DNA of 33,826 nucleotides from Acidobacteriota bacterium (GTDB taxonomy: Bacteria; Acidobacteriota; Polarisedimenticolia; J045), in contig JALUUK010000573.1 of assembly GCA_027021395.1 (NCBI GenBank), positions 1-33,826 of the forward strand, read 5' to 3'. Under the pieces are notes generated by a model, which was given only the letters and a program-made list of their open reading frames with translations, was not told the origin of the DNA and searched no databases. This document shows positions 1 through 8,833 of the stretch, piece by piece; positions within the stretch are counted from its first letter, which is position 1, and the number at the start of each line of letters is the position of its first letter. The position numbers and the translations under genes are program-made.

Positions 1-69
1 GCCGGCGAGGAGGAGCCGATCGGCGAGCGCATCGCTCGGCAGGGCGCATAGGAAAAGCGAGAGCAGCAA
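1..69 (-). CDS. Partial N-terminus of a possible secreted protein (signal-peptide-like), truncated at window edge
   Basis: Minus-strand frame reads ...LSPRAALLLSLFLCALPSDALADRLLLAG, a signal-peptide-like hydrophobic stretch with an A-x-A-like end; possible TTG start at 69. No ATG/GTG visible just upstream. Confidence 0.3.
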   Translation of the reverse strand, partial: MLLSLFLCALPSDALADRLLLAG

Positions 70-83
70 CGCCGCCCTTGGAC

Positions 84-1016
84 TTAGTCGATCGTGTGCG
101 TAGCGAGCGGTCGAGGCTCGCCTTCCCTGGTGAAGTACGCGGGAACGCTTGAAATACCTGATATCGCCTCCGAACGTGTCGCGTAGTTGCCCCAGGTCAG
201 CCGGTAGCATGAGCGCCCCTTCAGCCGGGCCGCCGACACGATGAGATCCGGGTGACTCTCCTTCTCGAAAGCTCGCTTCACCGTCGCTGAAGAGCAAGCA
301 AAGAGAACCTGAAGCGTCCATTTCGAGGGTCGCCGGTTCTTCAGATAGAGTCCGCCAACGATCGCAGCATCGCTCATGCGGCCTTCGTCGATCATTTGCT
401 TCATCTGGGTCCAGGAGGCCGTAGCCTCCGGCGCCGATGCCGATGCCGATGCCTGCCGTCGTGTCGTTCGGCTCGCCGGAACGGGAGCCGGGCGCTCGAG
501 CGGCATGGCCTCCACTTCGGGCTCGGCCGGCGGTCGGTCGGGGATCTCGCGATAGTCGTAGTGGGAGGTGGCGTCTTCGGTGCCGAGGTCGGCTGCCGCC
601 ATGGCTTCGCCTTCGCGGGTGTCGGAACCGGTCGTGGGAGGGGCGGGATCGGGGGGCCCGGAGCGAGTCACGGCCGCGAGCGACGCGGGCGTCGACTCGG
701 TTTCGATCGTCCCGGCCGGATCAGGACGGAGAATCATGGCCAAAGCGAAAATGATCGTTACGGCACCGCCGAGGATGGCCGCGGTGACGAAAAAACGGTG
801 ACCCTTCGGCTCGTCCTCGTATTCGTCTTCGTATTCGTCGTCGAAGGTGATCGGACCCTCGTAGCGAAGTTCTTGGGCCGACGCGTCTTCCTCCGTTTCG
901 TCGGATTCTTCGGCATCCACGTCGTCGCCGTCGTTTTCCTCTTCGAAGTCTTCCTCGAGAGCGTCTGATGCGTGGTCGTCGGTCTGGTCGGATCCGTCCC
1001 TGTCGCGAGGAACCAT
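84..1016 (-). CDS. Membrane protein with acidic N-terminal tail, single TM helix and C-terminal SPOR-like domain
   Basis: Very D/E-rich residues 1-70, TM segment FFVTAAILGGAVTIIFALAMIL, C-term WTLQVLFACSSATVKRAFEKES...GRSCYRLTWGNYATRSEAISGISSVPAYF resembles SPOR; RBS aaggag before ATG. Confidence 0.7.
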   Translation of the reverse strand: MVPRDRDGSDQTDDHASDALEEDFEEENDGDDVDAEESDETEEDASAQELRYEGPITFDDEYEDEYEDEPKGHRFFVTAAILGGAVTIIFALAMILRPDPAGTIETESTPASLAAVTRSGPPDPAPPTTGSDTREGEAMAAADLGTEDATSHYDYREIPDRPPAEPEVEAMPLERPAPVPASRTTRRQASASASAPEATASWTQMKQMIDEGRMSDAAIVGGLYLKNRRPSKWTLQVLFACSSATVKRAFEKESHPDLIVSAARLKGRSCYRLTWGNYATRSEAISGISSVPAYFTREGEPRPLATHTID

Positions 1017-1194
1017 GATGTCTCTCCTTCAGTGCACACGCCGTGCGTCCGGGCGACGCTGGTGAATATTGCGGGACATTATAAGGCGAGGCTGGACGCT
1101 TCGGAACGAGAAAAACGATCGTCGGTGAAAACTTTCGCAGGCCTGGACTATGATGGCTCGCAGCGCACTCGCCTAGGAGCGAGCGGAGATCGAC

Positions 1195-2784
1195 TTGACG
1201 GATTCTTTTGATGCCTTGGTCATCGGTGGCGGGGTCGCCGGCCTCAGAGCGGCGCTCGAACTGGCCGACGAGGGATGGCGCACGGCCGTGTTGACCAAGA
1301 GCGCACCGGCGGATTCCACGTCCGGCTGGGCCAAAGGGGGGATTGCGGTCGAACTCGGCGGCGAAGAAGAGAGCTTGGTTCTTCATGCCGAAGATACGTT
1401 GGCCGCCGGGGCCGGTCTTTGCGATCCCGACGCCGTCTCACTGCTCGTACGCGAGGGGCGAGAGGAGGTCTTGCGGCTGATCGATTGGGGCGCGCGCTTC
1501 GATCAGGACGGGCGGGCCTATCACCTCACGCGGGAAGCGGCGCATTCCCATCCGAGGATTCTCCACGCGGGAGGAGACGCCACGGGGCGCGAAATCGTGC
1601 GCGCGCTGGTGTCGCGGCTGAAGGGCTCGCGGAAGATCACTCACCTCGCCGGTTTCTTCGTCAGCGATCTCTTCGTAGCCGACGGCGAGATTCATGGTGT
1701 GCGAGGAATCGACGCAGCGGGTGACCTGCGGGCCTTCGCTTCTTCGAACGTCGTCTTGGCAACCGGCGGTATCGGCCAGTGCTGGCCAGTGACCAGCAGT
1801 CCGGCGGACGCAACCGGTGACGGGGTGTCTTTGGCACTGCGTGCGGGCTGCACGGTATCCGACATGGAATTCGTGCAGTTCCACCCCACGGCTTTGGCGA
1901 TACCCGGCGACCGTGCTTGGCTGCTGACCGAGGCCTTGCGCGGAGAAGGGGCGGTCATCGTCGATGCGCAAGGTCGGCGATTTCTCTTCGAGCGCGATCC
2001 ACGCGGCGAACTTGCTCCGAGAGACGTCGTGGCACGTGAGATCGCTCGTCGGATCGCCGACTCGCACGACGGGACTCCGGCGGTCTTTCTCGACTTGCGG
2101 CCCATTCCCGGGGAACGGTTGAGCGAGCGTTTTCCCGGCGTCATGGGGCTATGCCTCGAACGAGGTCTCGATCCACGCAAGGAGATCATTCCCATCACAC
2201 CGGCCGCCCACTACGCGATGGGTGGCGTGCACACGGACCACGACGGACGGACCGAAGTGCAGGGCCTCGTCGCCGCCGGAGAAGTGGCCTGCGTCGGGGT
2301 GCACGGGGCTAACCGCCTAGCGAGCAACTCGCTGTTGGAGGGGTTGGTTTTCGGAGCGCGGGCCGCGCGGACTCTGATTCGTCGCGGAAAAGGAAGGGAG
2401 CGATCGTCGCTGCCGGAGGCTGCATGGCCTCGGCTGCCTCCACGTGAGCACTTGCCCGCGGCGCTGGCCGAAATTCACCACTGGGCCGAAGAAGGGTTGT
2501 CCGTTCTGCGGAGCGGCAGAGGGCTCGAAGAAGTCAAGGCTCGACTCGAGCAGCGTTCGGAGCAACTCTTGCGTCCGGGGGATCCGCTCGCGGGCGTCGG
2601 CGGATTGGAAAGAGGATTTCGCGAGCGTTTCGAGTACCTATCGCGCGTGCTCGTATTGCGCGCGGTCGCTGATTCCGCACTATGGCGTCGTGAGAGTCGA
2701 GGGGCTCATTTCAGAGACGACTACCCACAGCAGAACGACCGGGAATTTCGCAAGCACTCGTCGTTTCGGCTCGACCTGAAATGA
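1195..2784 (+). CDS. nadB: L-aspartate oxidase
   Basis: FAD-binding GGGVAGLRAALELA, STSGWAKGGIA, GGDATGREIVRAL, EFVQFHPTAL, AHYAMGGVHTD, GANRLASNSLLEGLVFG, C-term SRGAHFRDDYP; TTG start. Confidence 0.95.
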   Translation: MTDSFDALVIGGGVAGLRAALELADEGWRTAVLTKSAPADSTSGWAKGGIAVELGGEEESLVLHAEDTLAAGAGLCDPDAVSLLVREGREEVLRLIDWGARFDQDGRAYHLTREAAHSHPRILHAGGDATGREIVRALVSRLKGSRKITHLAGFFVSDLFVADGEIHGVRGIDAAGDLRAFASSNVVLATGGIGQCWPVTSSPADATGDGVSLALRAGCTVSDMEFVQFHPTALAIPGDRAWLLTEALRGEGAVIVDAQGRRFLFERDPRGELAPRDVVAREIARRIADSHDGTPAVFLDLRPIPGERLSERFPGVMGLCLERGLDPRKEIIPITPAAHYAMGGVHTDHDGRTEVQGLVAAGEVACVGVHGANRLASNSLLEGLVFGARAARTLIRRGKGRERSSLPEAAWPRLPPREHLPAALAEIHHWAEEGLSVLRSGRGLEEVKARLEQRSEQLLRPGDPLAGVGGLERGFRERFEYLSRVLVLRAVADSALWRRESRGAHFRDDYPQQNDREFRKHSSFRLDLK

Positions 2785-3054
2785 CGGGACGAAGTGCTTT
2801 CTGCCGCAAAGGCTTAGGAGACGGTGCGGAAGAAGAGCGCCGGACGGCGGCTCACGCCCCATCCCACACCAGCGGCCTTCGCGCCTCGGGGTGAGCGTTT
2901 CTCGTCGTCGGAACGATCGCTGATGGGGCAGGCAAGGTGATGTGCGCAAAGTGCGAAGGCGCACGGGGAGAATCGGCAGCGAGACCGTGTCCTTTTCTTC
3001 GAGCGCGGAGGCTCCCGAGGATGGGTGGGGCAGTCGGAGGGCTCTCGGCGCGGA

Positions 3055-3750
3055 TCAGTGGACGATGGAGAAGATTCGATCCCAACGTGTTCGCGTGGGG
3101 AAAAAAAGCACCTTCTTGGCCATCGATTGCAATCGCTGCGAGCCGGTTCTCTGATGATCGTTGCGATCTTCTTTGTAGGAGTACCAGATGAAAAATGCGC
3201 GGCCTTTGATCAGCGATCGCGGAACGATGCCCCAGTAACGACTGTCGCGTGAATTGTTGCGGTGGTCGCCGAGTGTGAAGAACTCATCGGGGCCGAGAGT
3301 TCTCGGTCCGTAGGCTTGTCCATGAGAACGAGTGAAGTATTCCGGCTGCACATAATCTTCGGGTATCGCTCGTCCGTCGACGTAGGCGCGCCCATCACCG
3401 GTGACTTCGACGGTTTCACCCGGCAGGCCGATGACCCTCTTGACGTAGTCGGTGTCCGGATCTCGGGGGAAACGGAAAACGATGACGTCGCCGCGTTCGA
3501 TCGGGCGCTGGCCTAGAAAGGGGATCGTCCCTCCGTCCGGTCCACCGAAGAGGAAGCGATTCACCATGATGTAGTCGCCGACGAGTAACGTGTCCTCCAT
3601 CGATCCGGTCGGGATCTTCGACTGCATGAAGACGAACGAGCGCGCGAAGATCAAGAAGATCACGCAGACGACGATGGTCTCCACATACTCGCGGACGATG
3701 GATTTGGGCGGCAGCGTCGTCGCGGCCAAGGAATTCGGGCTCTCGCTCAC
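3055..3750 (-). CDS. lepB: Signal peptidase I
   Basis: N-terminal TM, catalytic Ser box IPTGSMEDTLLVGDYIMVNRF, Lys box YVKRVIGLPGE, GDHRNNSRDSRYWG. Confidence 0.95.
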   Translation of the reverse strand: MSESPNSLAATTLPPKSIVREYVETIVVCVIFLIFARSFVFMQSKIPTGSMEDTLLVGDYIMVNRFLFGGPDGGTIPFLGQRPIERGDVIVFRFPRDPDTDYVKRVIGLPGETVEVTGDGRAYVDGRAIPEDYVQPEYFTRSHGQAYGPRTLGPDEFFTLGDHRNNSRDSRYWGIVPRSLIKGRAFFIWYSYKEDRNDHQRTGSQRLQSMAKKVLFFPTRTRWDRIFSIVH

Positions 3751-3857
3751 CTAGGCTGTCCTTTGATCGAGAAGGGTATGGTGACGCCAAATCAAGGGGT
3801 CGGCAAAGGGTAGGGCTGGATGAGGGGGATCATTCTTGCCGCTCCGGATGGGAAACG

Positions 3858-4397
3858 CTATTCCCGGCTGAGTGCCGAATCGACCGCTTCGAGCGCCGTG
3901 CGGGCGATGACGGTCGCTTCTCGTGGCGGACCGCTCAATCGCCCCGCGCGCTGGAGGAATTCGACGATGCGTTCCCAGGTGTCGTCCCAGATGACCACCG
4001 GACCCTGTTTCACGCCGGCGCGCCACTGAGCCCAGAGGAACGCCAGTTCCGTCAAAGTGCCGGATTCCCCGCCGAGCACGATGGAGCCCTTCGAGAGAAG
4101 AAACAGCCTTTCCGTACGCCGGAAGAGATCGGCCTCCTCGATCTCGAGCGTCAGCCAAGGATTGGGTGAACGTTTGCGAAACAATGTGCAAGTGACGCCG
4201 ATGACCTCGCCGCCGCTTTCGGCCGCTCCGCGTGATGCGGCCTCCATCACCCCCCCGTATCCACCGGTGACCACCGGCTGACCGCGCCGGGCGAGTTCCG
4301 CGCCCACTTCGAAGGCCCGTTGATAAACCATATCTTCCGGGGCGGCCGAAGATGAGCCGTAGACCGCCACGGCCCCGCCCGCCATTTCTTCCGGCAT
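3858..4397 (-). CDS. LOG/TIGR00725-like Rossmann-fold protein
   Basis: AVYGSSSAAPED, GQPVVTGGYGGVMEAASRGAAESGGEVIGVT, SKGSIVLGGESGTLTELAFLWA. Start placed at ATG 4397 with RBS aaggag; the longer track ORF to 4889 runs into the opposite gene. Confidence 0.8.
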   Translation of the reverse strand: MPEEMAGGAVAVYGSSSAAPEDMVYQRAFEVGAELARRGQPVVTGGYGGVMEAASRGAAESGGEVIGVTCTLFRKRSPNPWLTLEIEEADLFRRTERLFLLSKGSIVLGGESGTLTELAFLWAQWRAGVKQGPVVIWDDTWERIVEFLQRAGRLSGPPREATVIARTALEAVDSALSRE

Positions 4398-4500
4398 TCC
4401 GCACTCCTTCTCGCCGTGCCTGCGCGGCGAAGATCGGGCATAGTAATCGCCCGGCCCGGCGGTCAGTCTGCCGGAAATTCCCGAGACATGGAGGAAGAGC

Positions 4501-5151
4501 ATGAGTTTCGCCGTTTTTTCTGCAATCGCGAAGTTCCGGACTTTGAGCGCCCACTTTCTGCTGGTGGCGGTGATCGTGTCGGCCGTGCTCCTAGCCGGTG
4601 GATGTCGGAATTCGGGCTCGGAGCAAGACGTTCCCAAGAAGCAATTCCCCGAGGCCGGGGAAAAGGCGCCGGAACTGCCGCTTCTCGCTCTCGACGGCAC
4701 GCGGACCACCTTGGCCGAGCAGATCGAAGGAAAGGTCGCTCTACTCGATGTCTGGGCAACGTGGTGCGCACCGTGTCTTGCCGCCGTACCGCATCTCAAG
4801 GCTTGGCACAATCGCTTCGAGGACTCGGGTTTCACCGTGATCGGCCTGATGACGGATATCAATGCCGAAAAAATCGGCGCCGAGTACATGAAAAAAAAGG
4901 AGATCGACTATCCTCAGTTTCTCGACAACGACGGCGACACCTTGCGCGAGCACTGGGGAAGCTATACCGGTATTCCACTGATGGTGTTGATCGATCGGCA
5001 GGGTACGGTGGACTCCGTCTATACAGGGACGACGGATATTGCTGCGATCGAAGGCAGGATCGAGGAACTCATGGCGGAAGGTGGTGAGCCCGCCGCTTCG
5101 AGTGCCGCGCAAAGCGCAGGCGAAGAAGAAAGCACCGGAGATGCACAGTGA
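4501..5151 (+). CDS. TlpA-like thioredoxin-family lipoprotein
   Basis: Lipobox-like LLAGGC, redox motif WATWCAPC, cis-Pro region GIPLMVLIDRQG. Confidence 0.88.
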   Translation: MSFAVFSAIAKFRTLSAHFLLVAVIVSAVLLAGGCRNSGSEQDVPKKQFPEAGEKAPELPLLALDGTRTTLAEQIEGKVALLDVWATWCAPCLAAVPHLKAWHNRFEDSGFTVIGLMTDINAEKIGAEYMKKKEIDYPQFLDNDGDTLREHWGSYTGIPLMVLIDRQGTVDSVYTGTTDIAAIEGRIEELMAEGGEPAASSAAQSAGEEESTGDAQ

Positions 5152-5885
5152 GCGAGATCCGAAAACGTGTGGCGAGCCTTGGCCTGCTGCTGATGGTCTT
5201 CACGATGGTCGGAGCCCTCGGGGCTTGCCGCTCCGGAGACGGTGAGGGTGGCGATGCCGGCGGAGAGGCGAGCGACCTGATCCGGATGTACTCGAAGGCC
5301 TACGCTTCGGCATGGGGGCCGGAGAAGCCGGAGGACCTCGAGGCCTACCTCGCGGTTCGCGAGGCGATGGAACCCATCTTCGCCAAACGTCGGCGCGGCG
5401 TGACGCAATGGGCGCTGCGAGAAGCGGGAACGGAGCCCTTGTTGCTCGAGGGGATTCTCGGTGTCGCCGAAATGCGGAAACAGCGAGAAGAAGCTCTCGA
5501 AGAGCATGCTCTCGTCTCTGAGGATTACCTCCGGCTCACGGCCTTGGTCTATGGCCGATGGTTGCGGGCGGTGCGGGAAGCGGATCCGCCGGAAAAAAGG
5601 TTGGTTCGAATACTTCGCGAAATGAAAATCGGGCTCGCCCGCCAGTTGAAAAACAATCCCCCAGACGACGAGAAGGAACTCGCCGAAGTCGAGAGACGGC
5701 TGGCCTCGGTGACCCACCAGGTCGAGTGGATCGCAGTCTTCGGAGATCCGGAAAAGGAAGACACACTCTCTCGCATCGATGCAGAAACACGCAAGTGGCT
5801 CGAGGAGCATCGGGAACGCATCGAAGAATTCGACTTCGGCCTATTCGATACGGCTCCTCCGCCGCGGGCCGATGCGAAGGGTTGA
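5148..5885 (+). CDS. Predicted lipoprotein of unknown function
   Basis: GTG start overlapping previous stop; signal with lipobox-like VGALGAC; charged helical body with no recognised domain. Confidence 0.65.
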   Translation: MSEIRKRVASLGLLLMVFTMVGALGACRSGDGEGGDAGGEASDLIRMYSKAYASAWGPEKPEDLEAYLAVREAMEPIFAKRRRGVTQWALREAGTEPLLLEGILGVAEMRKQREEALEEHALVSEDYLRLTALVYGRWLRAVREADPPEKRLVRILREMKIGLARQLKNNPPDDEKELAEVERRLASVTHQVEWIAVFGDPEKEDTLSRIDAETRKWLEEHRERIEEFDFGLFDTAPPPRADAKG

Positions 5886-6080
5886 ATGATGGGCGGGAAT
5901 CGCGCGGTAGAAAAACGGGAGCCGAAACCTGCCCGGTGAGAGGCCCGTTCTTGGTGGATTCGAGACGAGTGCCGGTGGTATTCAACGAGAATTCGTGAGT
6001 GGACGGCGCATCATCCGGAATGCTCGGAGACCGATTCTCGAGTGCGCGCGCAAGCAAGCGAAGAATGAGGCGATGCAACG

Positions 6081-6569
6081 ATGCAGAAGCTACGGGAAAA
6101 GATCGAGAAAGAACTCAACCGCTTCGAAAAGGAGTTGCGGGTCGACCTTCCCAAGGAGATCGGTCGAGCTGCAGCGCTAGGAGACTTGCGAGAAAACGCC
6201 GAATATCACGCGGCGCTTGATCGACAACGCTATTTGCAGGCGCGCGTCTCTCAATTGTCGAACCAGCTGTCTCAATTGAGCACGATGAATGCCGGCCAGA
6301 TTCCGCTCGACAAGGTGGGATTCGGTTCTCGTGTCACCTTGCTCGATCTCGACAACGACGAAGAGGTGGTCTTCGAACTCGTTTTTCCCGACGACGGGGA
6401 CGTCAATGCCGGCAAGATCTCCATCTCCTCGCCGATCGGACGTGCGCTCTTGGGCAAAGGTGTCGGAGACGAAGTCGTCGTCAAGACCCCCGGCGGGGAA
6501 CGGGAGTTCGAAGTGACGGCGCTCGAGACGGTACACCAACTCGCGGATTCGGCACGTGACGGCGAGTGA
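6081..6569 (+). CDS. greA: Transcription elongation factor GreA family
   Basis: N-terminal coiled coil with GDLRENAEYHAA (GreA GDLxENAEY), C-term SPIGRALLGKGVGDEVVVKTPGGEREFEV. Confidence 0.92.
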   Translation: MQKLREKIEKELNRFEKELRVDLPKEIGRAAALGDLRENAEYHAALDRQRYLQARVSQLSNQLSQLSTMNAGQIPLDKVGFGSRVTLLDLDNDEEVVFELVFPDDGDVNAGKISISSPIGRALLGKGVGDEVVVKTPGGEREFEVTALETVHQLADSARDGE

Positions 6570-7464
6570 GAAGCCTTCGACGATGGGAACCGTCAAAGCA
6601 CTCGCGCGGAGCCTGAGGCCGCATCAGTGGCCGAAGAACGTCTTCTTGTTCGCAGCCCTGGTTTTTGCGCACCGATTGCGTGATCCGTTCGCCGTGCTCG
6701 AGGCGGCGAAGGGGTTTGCGGCCTTTTGCATGCTGGCTTCAGCGGTCTACCTGATCAACGACATCATGGACCGAGAGCAAGACCGTCTTCATCCGACGAA
6801 GAAGAATCGCCCCATCGCATCCGGACTCGTTCCTCTGTGGGTGGCCGCGGTGATGGGGCTGCTTCTGCTGCTCGGGGGGTTTGCGATCTCGCTTTCGATC
6901 GGAACGACCTTCGTGTTGGTCGCGGCGACCTACAGCGCGCTCTCATATGCCTATTGCTTCGGCGTGAAACGCTTTGTCATTCTCGATGTGATGGTCTTGG
7001 CTTCGGGCTATCCCCTGCGTGCGGTCGCCGGGGCAGCGGCCATCGACGTGGAGATTTCCCACTGGCTGTTGCTTTGCACCTCGTTGCTCGCTCTTTTCTT
7101 GGGCTTTTGCAAACGAAGGCAGGAACTCGTCTCATTGCGAGGTGATGCCGAATCGCATCGTGCCGTACTGTCGAACTACTCCGTCGCTTTCATCGATCAG
7201 ATGATCGCGGTGGTCACGGCTTCGACCGTGGTCTGCTATGCGTTTTACGCATTTTCCGACGAAGTCGCGCTCAAACTCGGCACGCAGCGACTGGGTTTGA
7301 CGGTGCCGTTCGTGCTCTACGGCATATTCCGCTATTTCTATCTCGTGCATATGGTCGGGGGCGGCGGAAGCCCTTCCCGAGAGGTCGTTCGGGATAAACC
7401 CTTCTTGGTGAACGGGCTGCTGTGGGGAACGATGGTCATCTTGATTCTCTACGTTTGGCCCTGA
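6556..7464 (+). CDS. UbiA-family prenyltransferase, decaprenyl-phosphate phosphoribosyltransferase-like
   Basis: LRPHQWPKNVFLFAALVFAHR, YLINDIMDREQDRLHPTKKNRPIASG, multiple TMs. GTG start overlaps greA; alternative ATG at 6583. Confidence 0.85.
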   Translation: MTASEKPSTMGTVKALARSLRPHQWPKNVFLFAALVFAHRLRDPFAVLEAAKGFAAFCMLASAVYLINDIMDREQDRLHPTKKNRPIASGLVPLWVAAVMGLLLLLGGFAISLSIGTTFVLVAATYSALSYAYCFGVKRFVILDVMVLASGYPLRAVAGAAAIDVEISHWLLLCTSLLALFLGFCKRRQELVSLRGDAESHRAVLSNYSVAFIDQMIAVVTASTVVCYAFYAFSDEVALKLGTQRLGLTVPFVLYGIFRYFYLVHMVGGGGSPSREVVRDKPFLVNGLLWGTMVILILYVWP

Positions 7465-7533
7465 CCCTGCGATCGGCCGCAAGCCACCGTTGCCGAGTTG
7501 CCCCCGGGATAGAGCGTGCCTTATCCTTGAAAT

Positions 7534-8748
7534 ATGGCCACTTACCCGAATGACGCTCCGACTCGATCACCGCGACGCGGATGGATATGGCTCGCACTCA
7601 TCCTTCTGCTGGCTCTTTCGCTCGGCTTCGCGGCGAGTCGCGGCAAGAACACCGGCTTTCGCTATCTCCACGTCTTCGAAGAGGCTTGGAATCTGACGCG
7701 CTCCAACTACGTGGAGTCCGTCGATCAAGAAAAGCTGCTCGAGGGAGCCTATCGCGGCATGGTCGGTGGGCTCGACGCGGCGAGCGCCTATCTCAAGCCC
7801 GGTGAGGAAGAGATCTTGAGCCGTGAAGGATCCGGCCGAGCCGGCATGGTCATCTTGCCGACCGGGGGGGCACCGATGGTCGTCTATGTGCAAGAGGACG
7901 GCCCCGCGAGTGCGGCAGGTTTGTCGGTCGGTGATCAGCTCTGGAAGATCGGCGAGTACGAGGCGCGTTTCCTGGCCTGGCCTTTGATCGACAAGTTGCT
8001 GACCGGTTCCCCCGGCGAGAAGGTTTCGCTCAGCTATATCGACAATCAGACCTTCAAGCGTGTCGATGCCGAGGTCGTACTGGCCGAGCCCAGCGGGCCG
8101 GGCTATGAAGTCAAGGCCATTGGAGAGGATGTGCTGCACATCCGGCTTTTCGATCCTCATTCTGCCGATCCGGCAGCTTTGGAGGCTTCCATCGCCACGG
8201 CCCGCGCCCAACATCCGGATGCAGCGCTCCTGCTGGATCTACGGGCGGTCGTCGGTTTGGATCTCGAAGTGCTGACGCGTTGGGCCGGGCTCTTCTATCC
8301 GGCGGGAGAACTTCTGCGCTTGCAGCCGCGGCAGGGGGAAAGCCAATCGATCGTCGCTCCCGCAGGAGAGTCGACCACGGCCCCGCGGGTGCCGGTGGGT
8401 TTCGTCCTGGTGGATGGTGCGACCGGCGGAGTCGGCGAGGCTTTCGCGTTACTCGTTCAAGAGCAGGGTGGTGCGCGAATTTGCGGCCGCAAGACCTACG
8501 GCCTCGGGTCGCTGCCCGAGATCGTGCCTTTGAGGAACGGTGCGCATCTCTTGTTGACGACACGAGTCGCTGAAACGGTGAAGGGGACACGCTGGGCAGA
8601 CGAAGGCATCGCGCCGCAAAAGGTGCTCACTCCCGAACCGCCCCATACCGGTGATGCGAAAGAGAAACGCGATCGATACCTCGACGCGGCCGTCGAATGG
8701 ATCAGAGCGGGTGCACCCGTCGCAGAAGGCCAGAGCGAAGCCGCCTGA
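7534..8748 (+). CDS. S41-family carboxy-terminal processing protease-like protein with PDZ domain
   Basis: N-terminal TM, FEEAWNLTRSNYVESVDQEKLLEGAYRGMVGGLDAASAYL, PDZ region (EDGPASAAGLSVGDQLWKIG), ICGRKTYGLGSLPEIVPL. Confidence 0.85.
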   Translation: MATYPNDAPTRSPRRGWIWLALILLLALSLGFAASRGKNTGFRYLHVFEEAWNLTRSNYVESVDQEKLLEGAYRGMVGGLDAASAYLKPGEEEILSREGSGRAGMVILPTGGAPMVVYVQEDGPASAAGLSVGDQLWKIGEYEARFLAWPLIDKLLTGSPGEKVSLSYIDNQTFKRVDAEVVLAEPSGPGYEVKAIGEDVLHIRLFDPHSADPAALEASIATARAQHPDAALLLDLRAVVGLDLEVLTRWAGLFYPAGELLRLQPRQGESQSIVAPAGESTTAPRVPVGFVLVDGATGGVGEAFALLVQEQGGARICGRKTYGLGSLPEIVPLRNGAHLLLTTRVAETVKGTRWADEGIAPQKVLTPEPPHTGDAKEKRDRYLDAAVEWIRAGAPVAEGQSEAA

Positions 8749-8833
8749 ATTCTCGCGCTGAGATCCCTATATTCCAGATTGGAGCCCACTTGCGGGTGCT
8801 GAGGCCTTGTGTGCGGTCTTGGCAGGGATCGGG

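Noticed and set aside
396-968. 190-aa plus-strand ORF opposite the SPOR-like gene
   Set aside because: Low-complexity Arg/Gly/Val-rich shadow of the acidic minus-strand gene; no domain and no convincing start.
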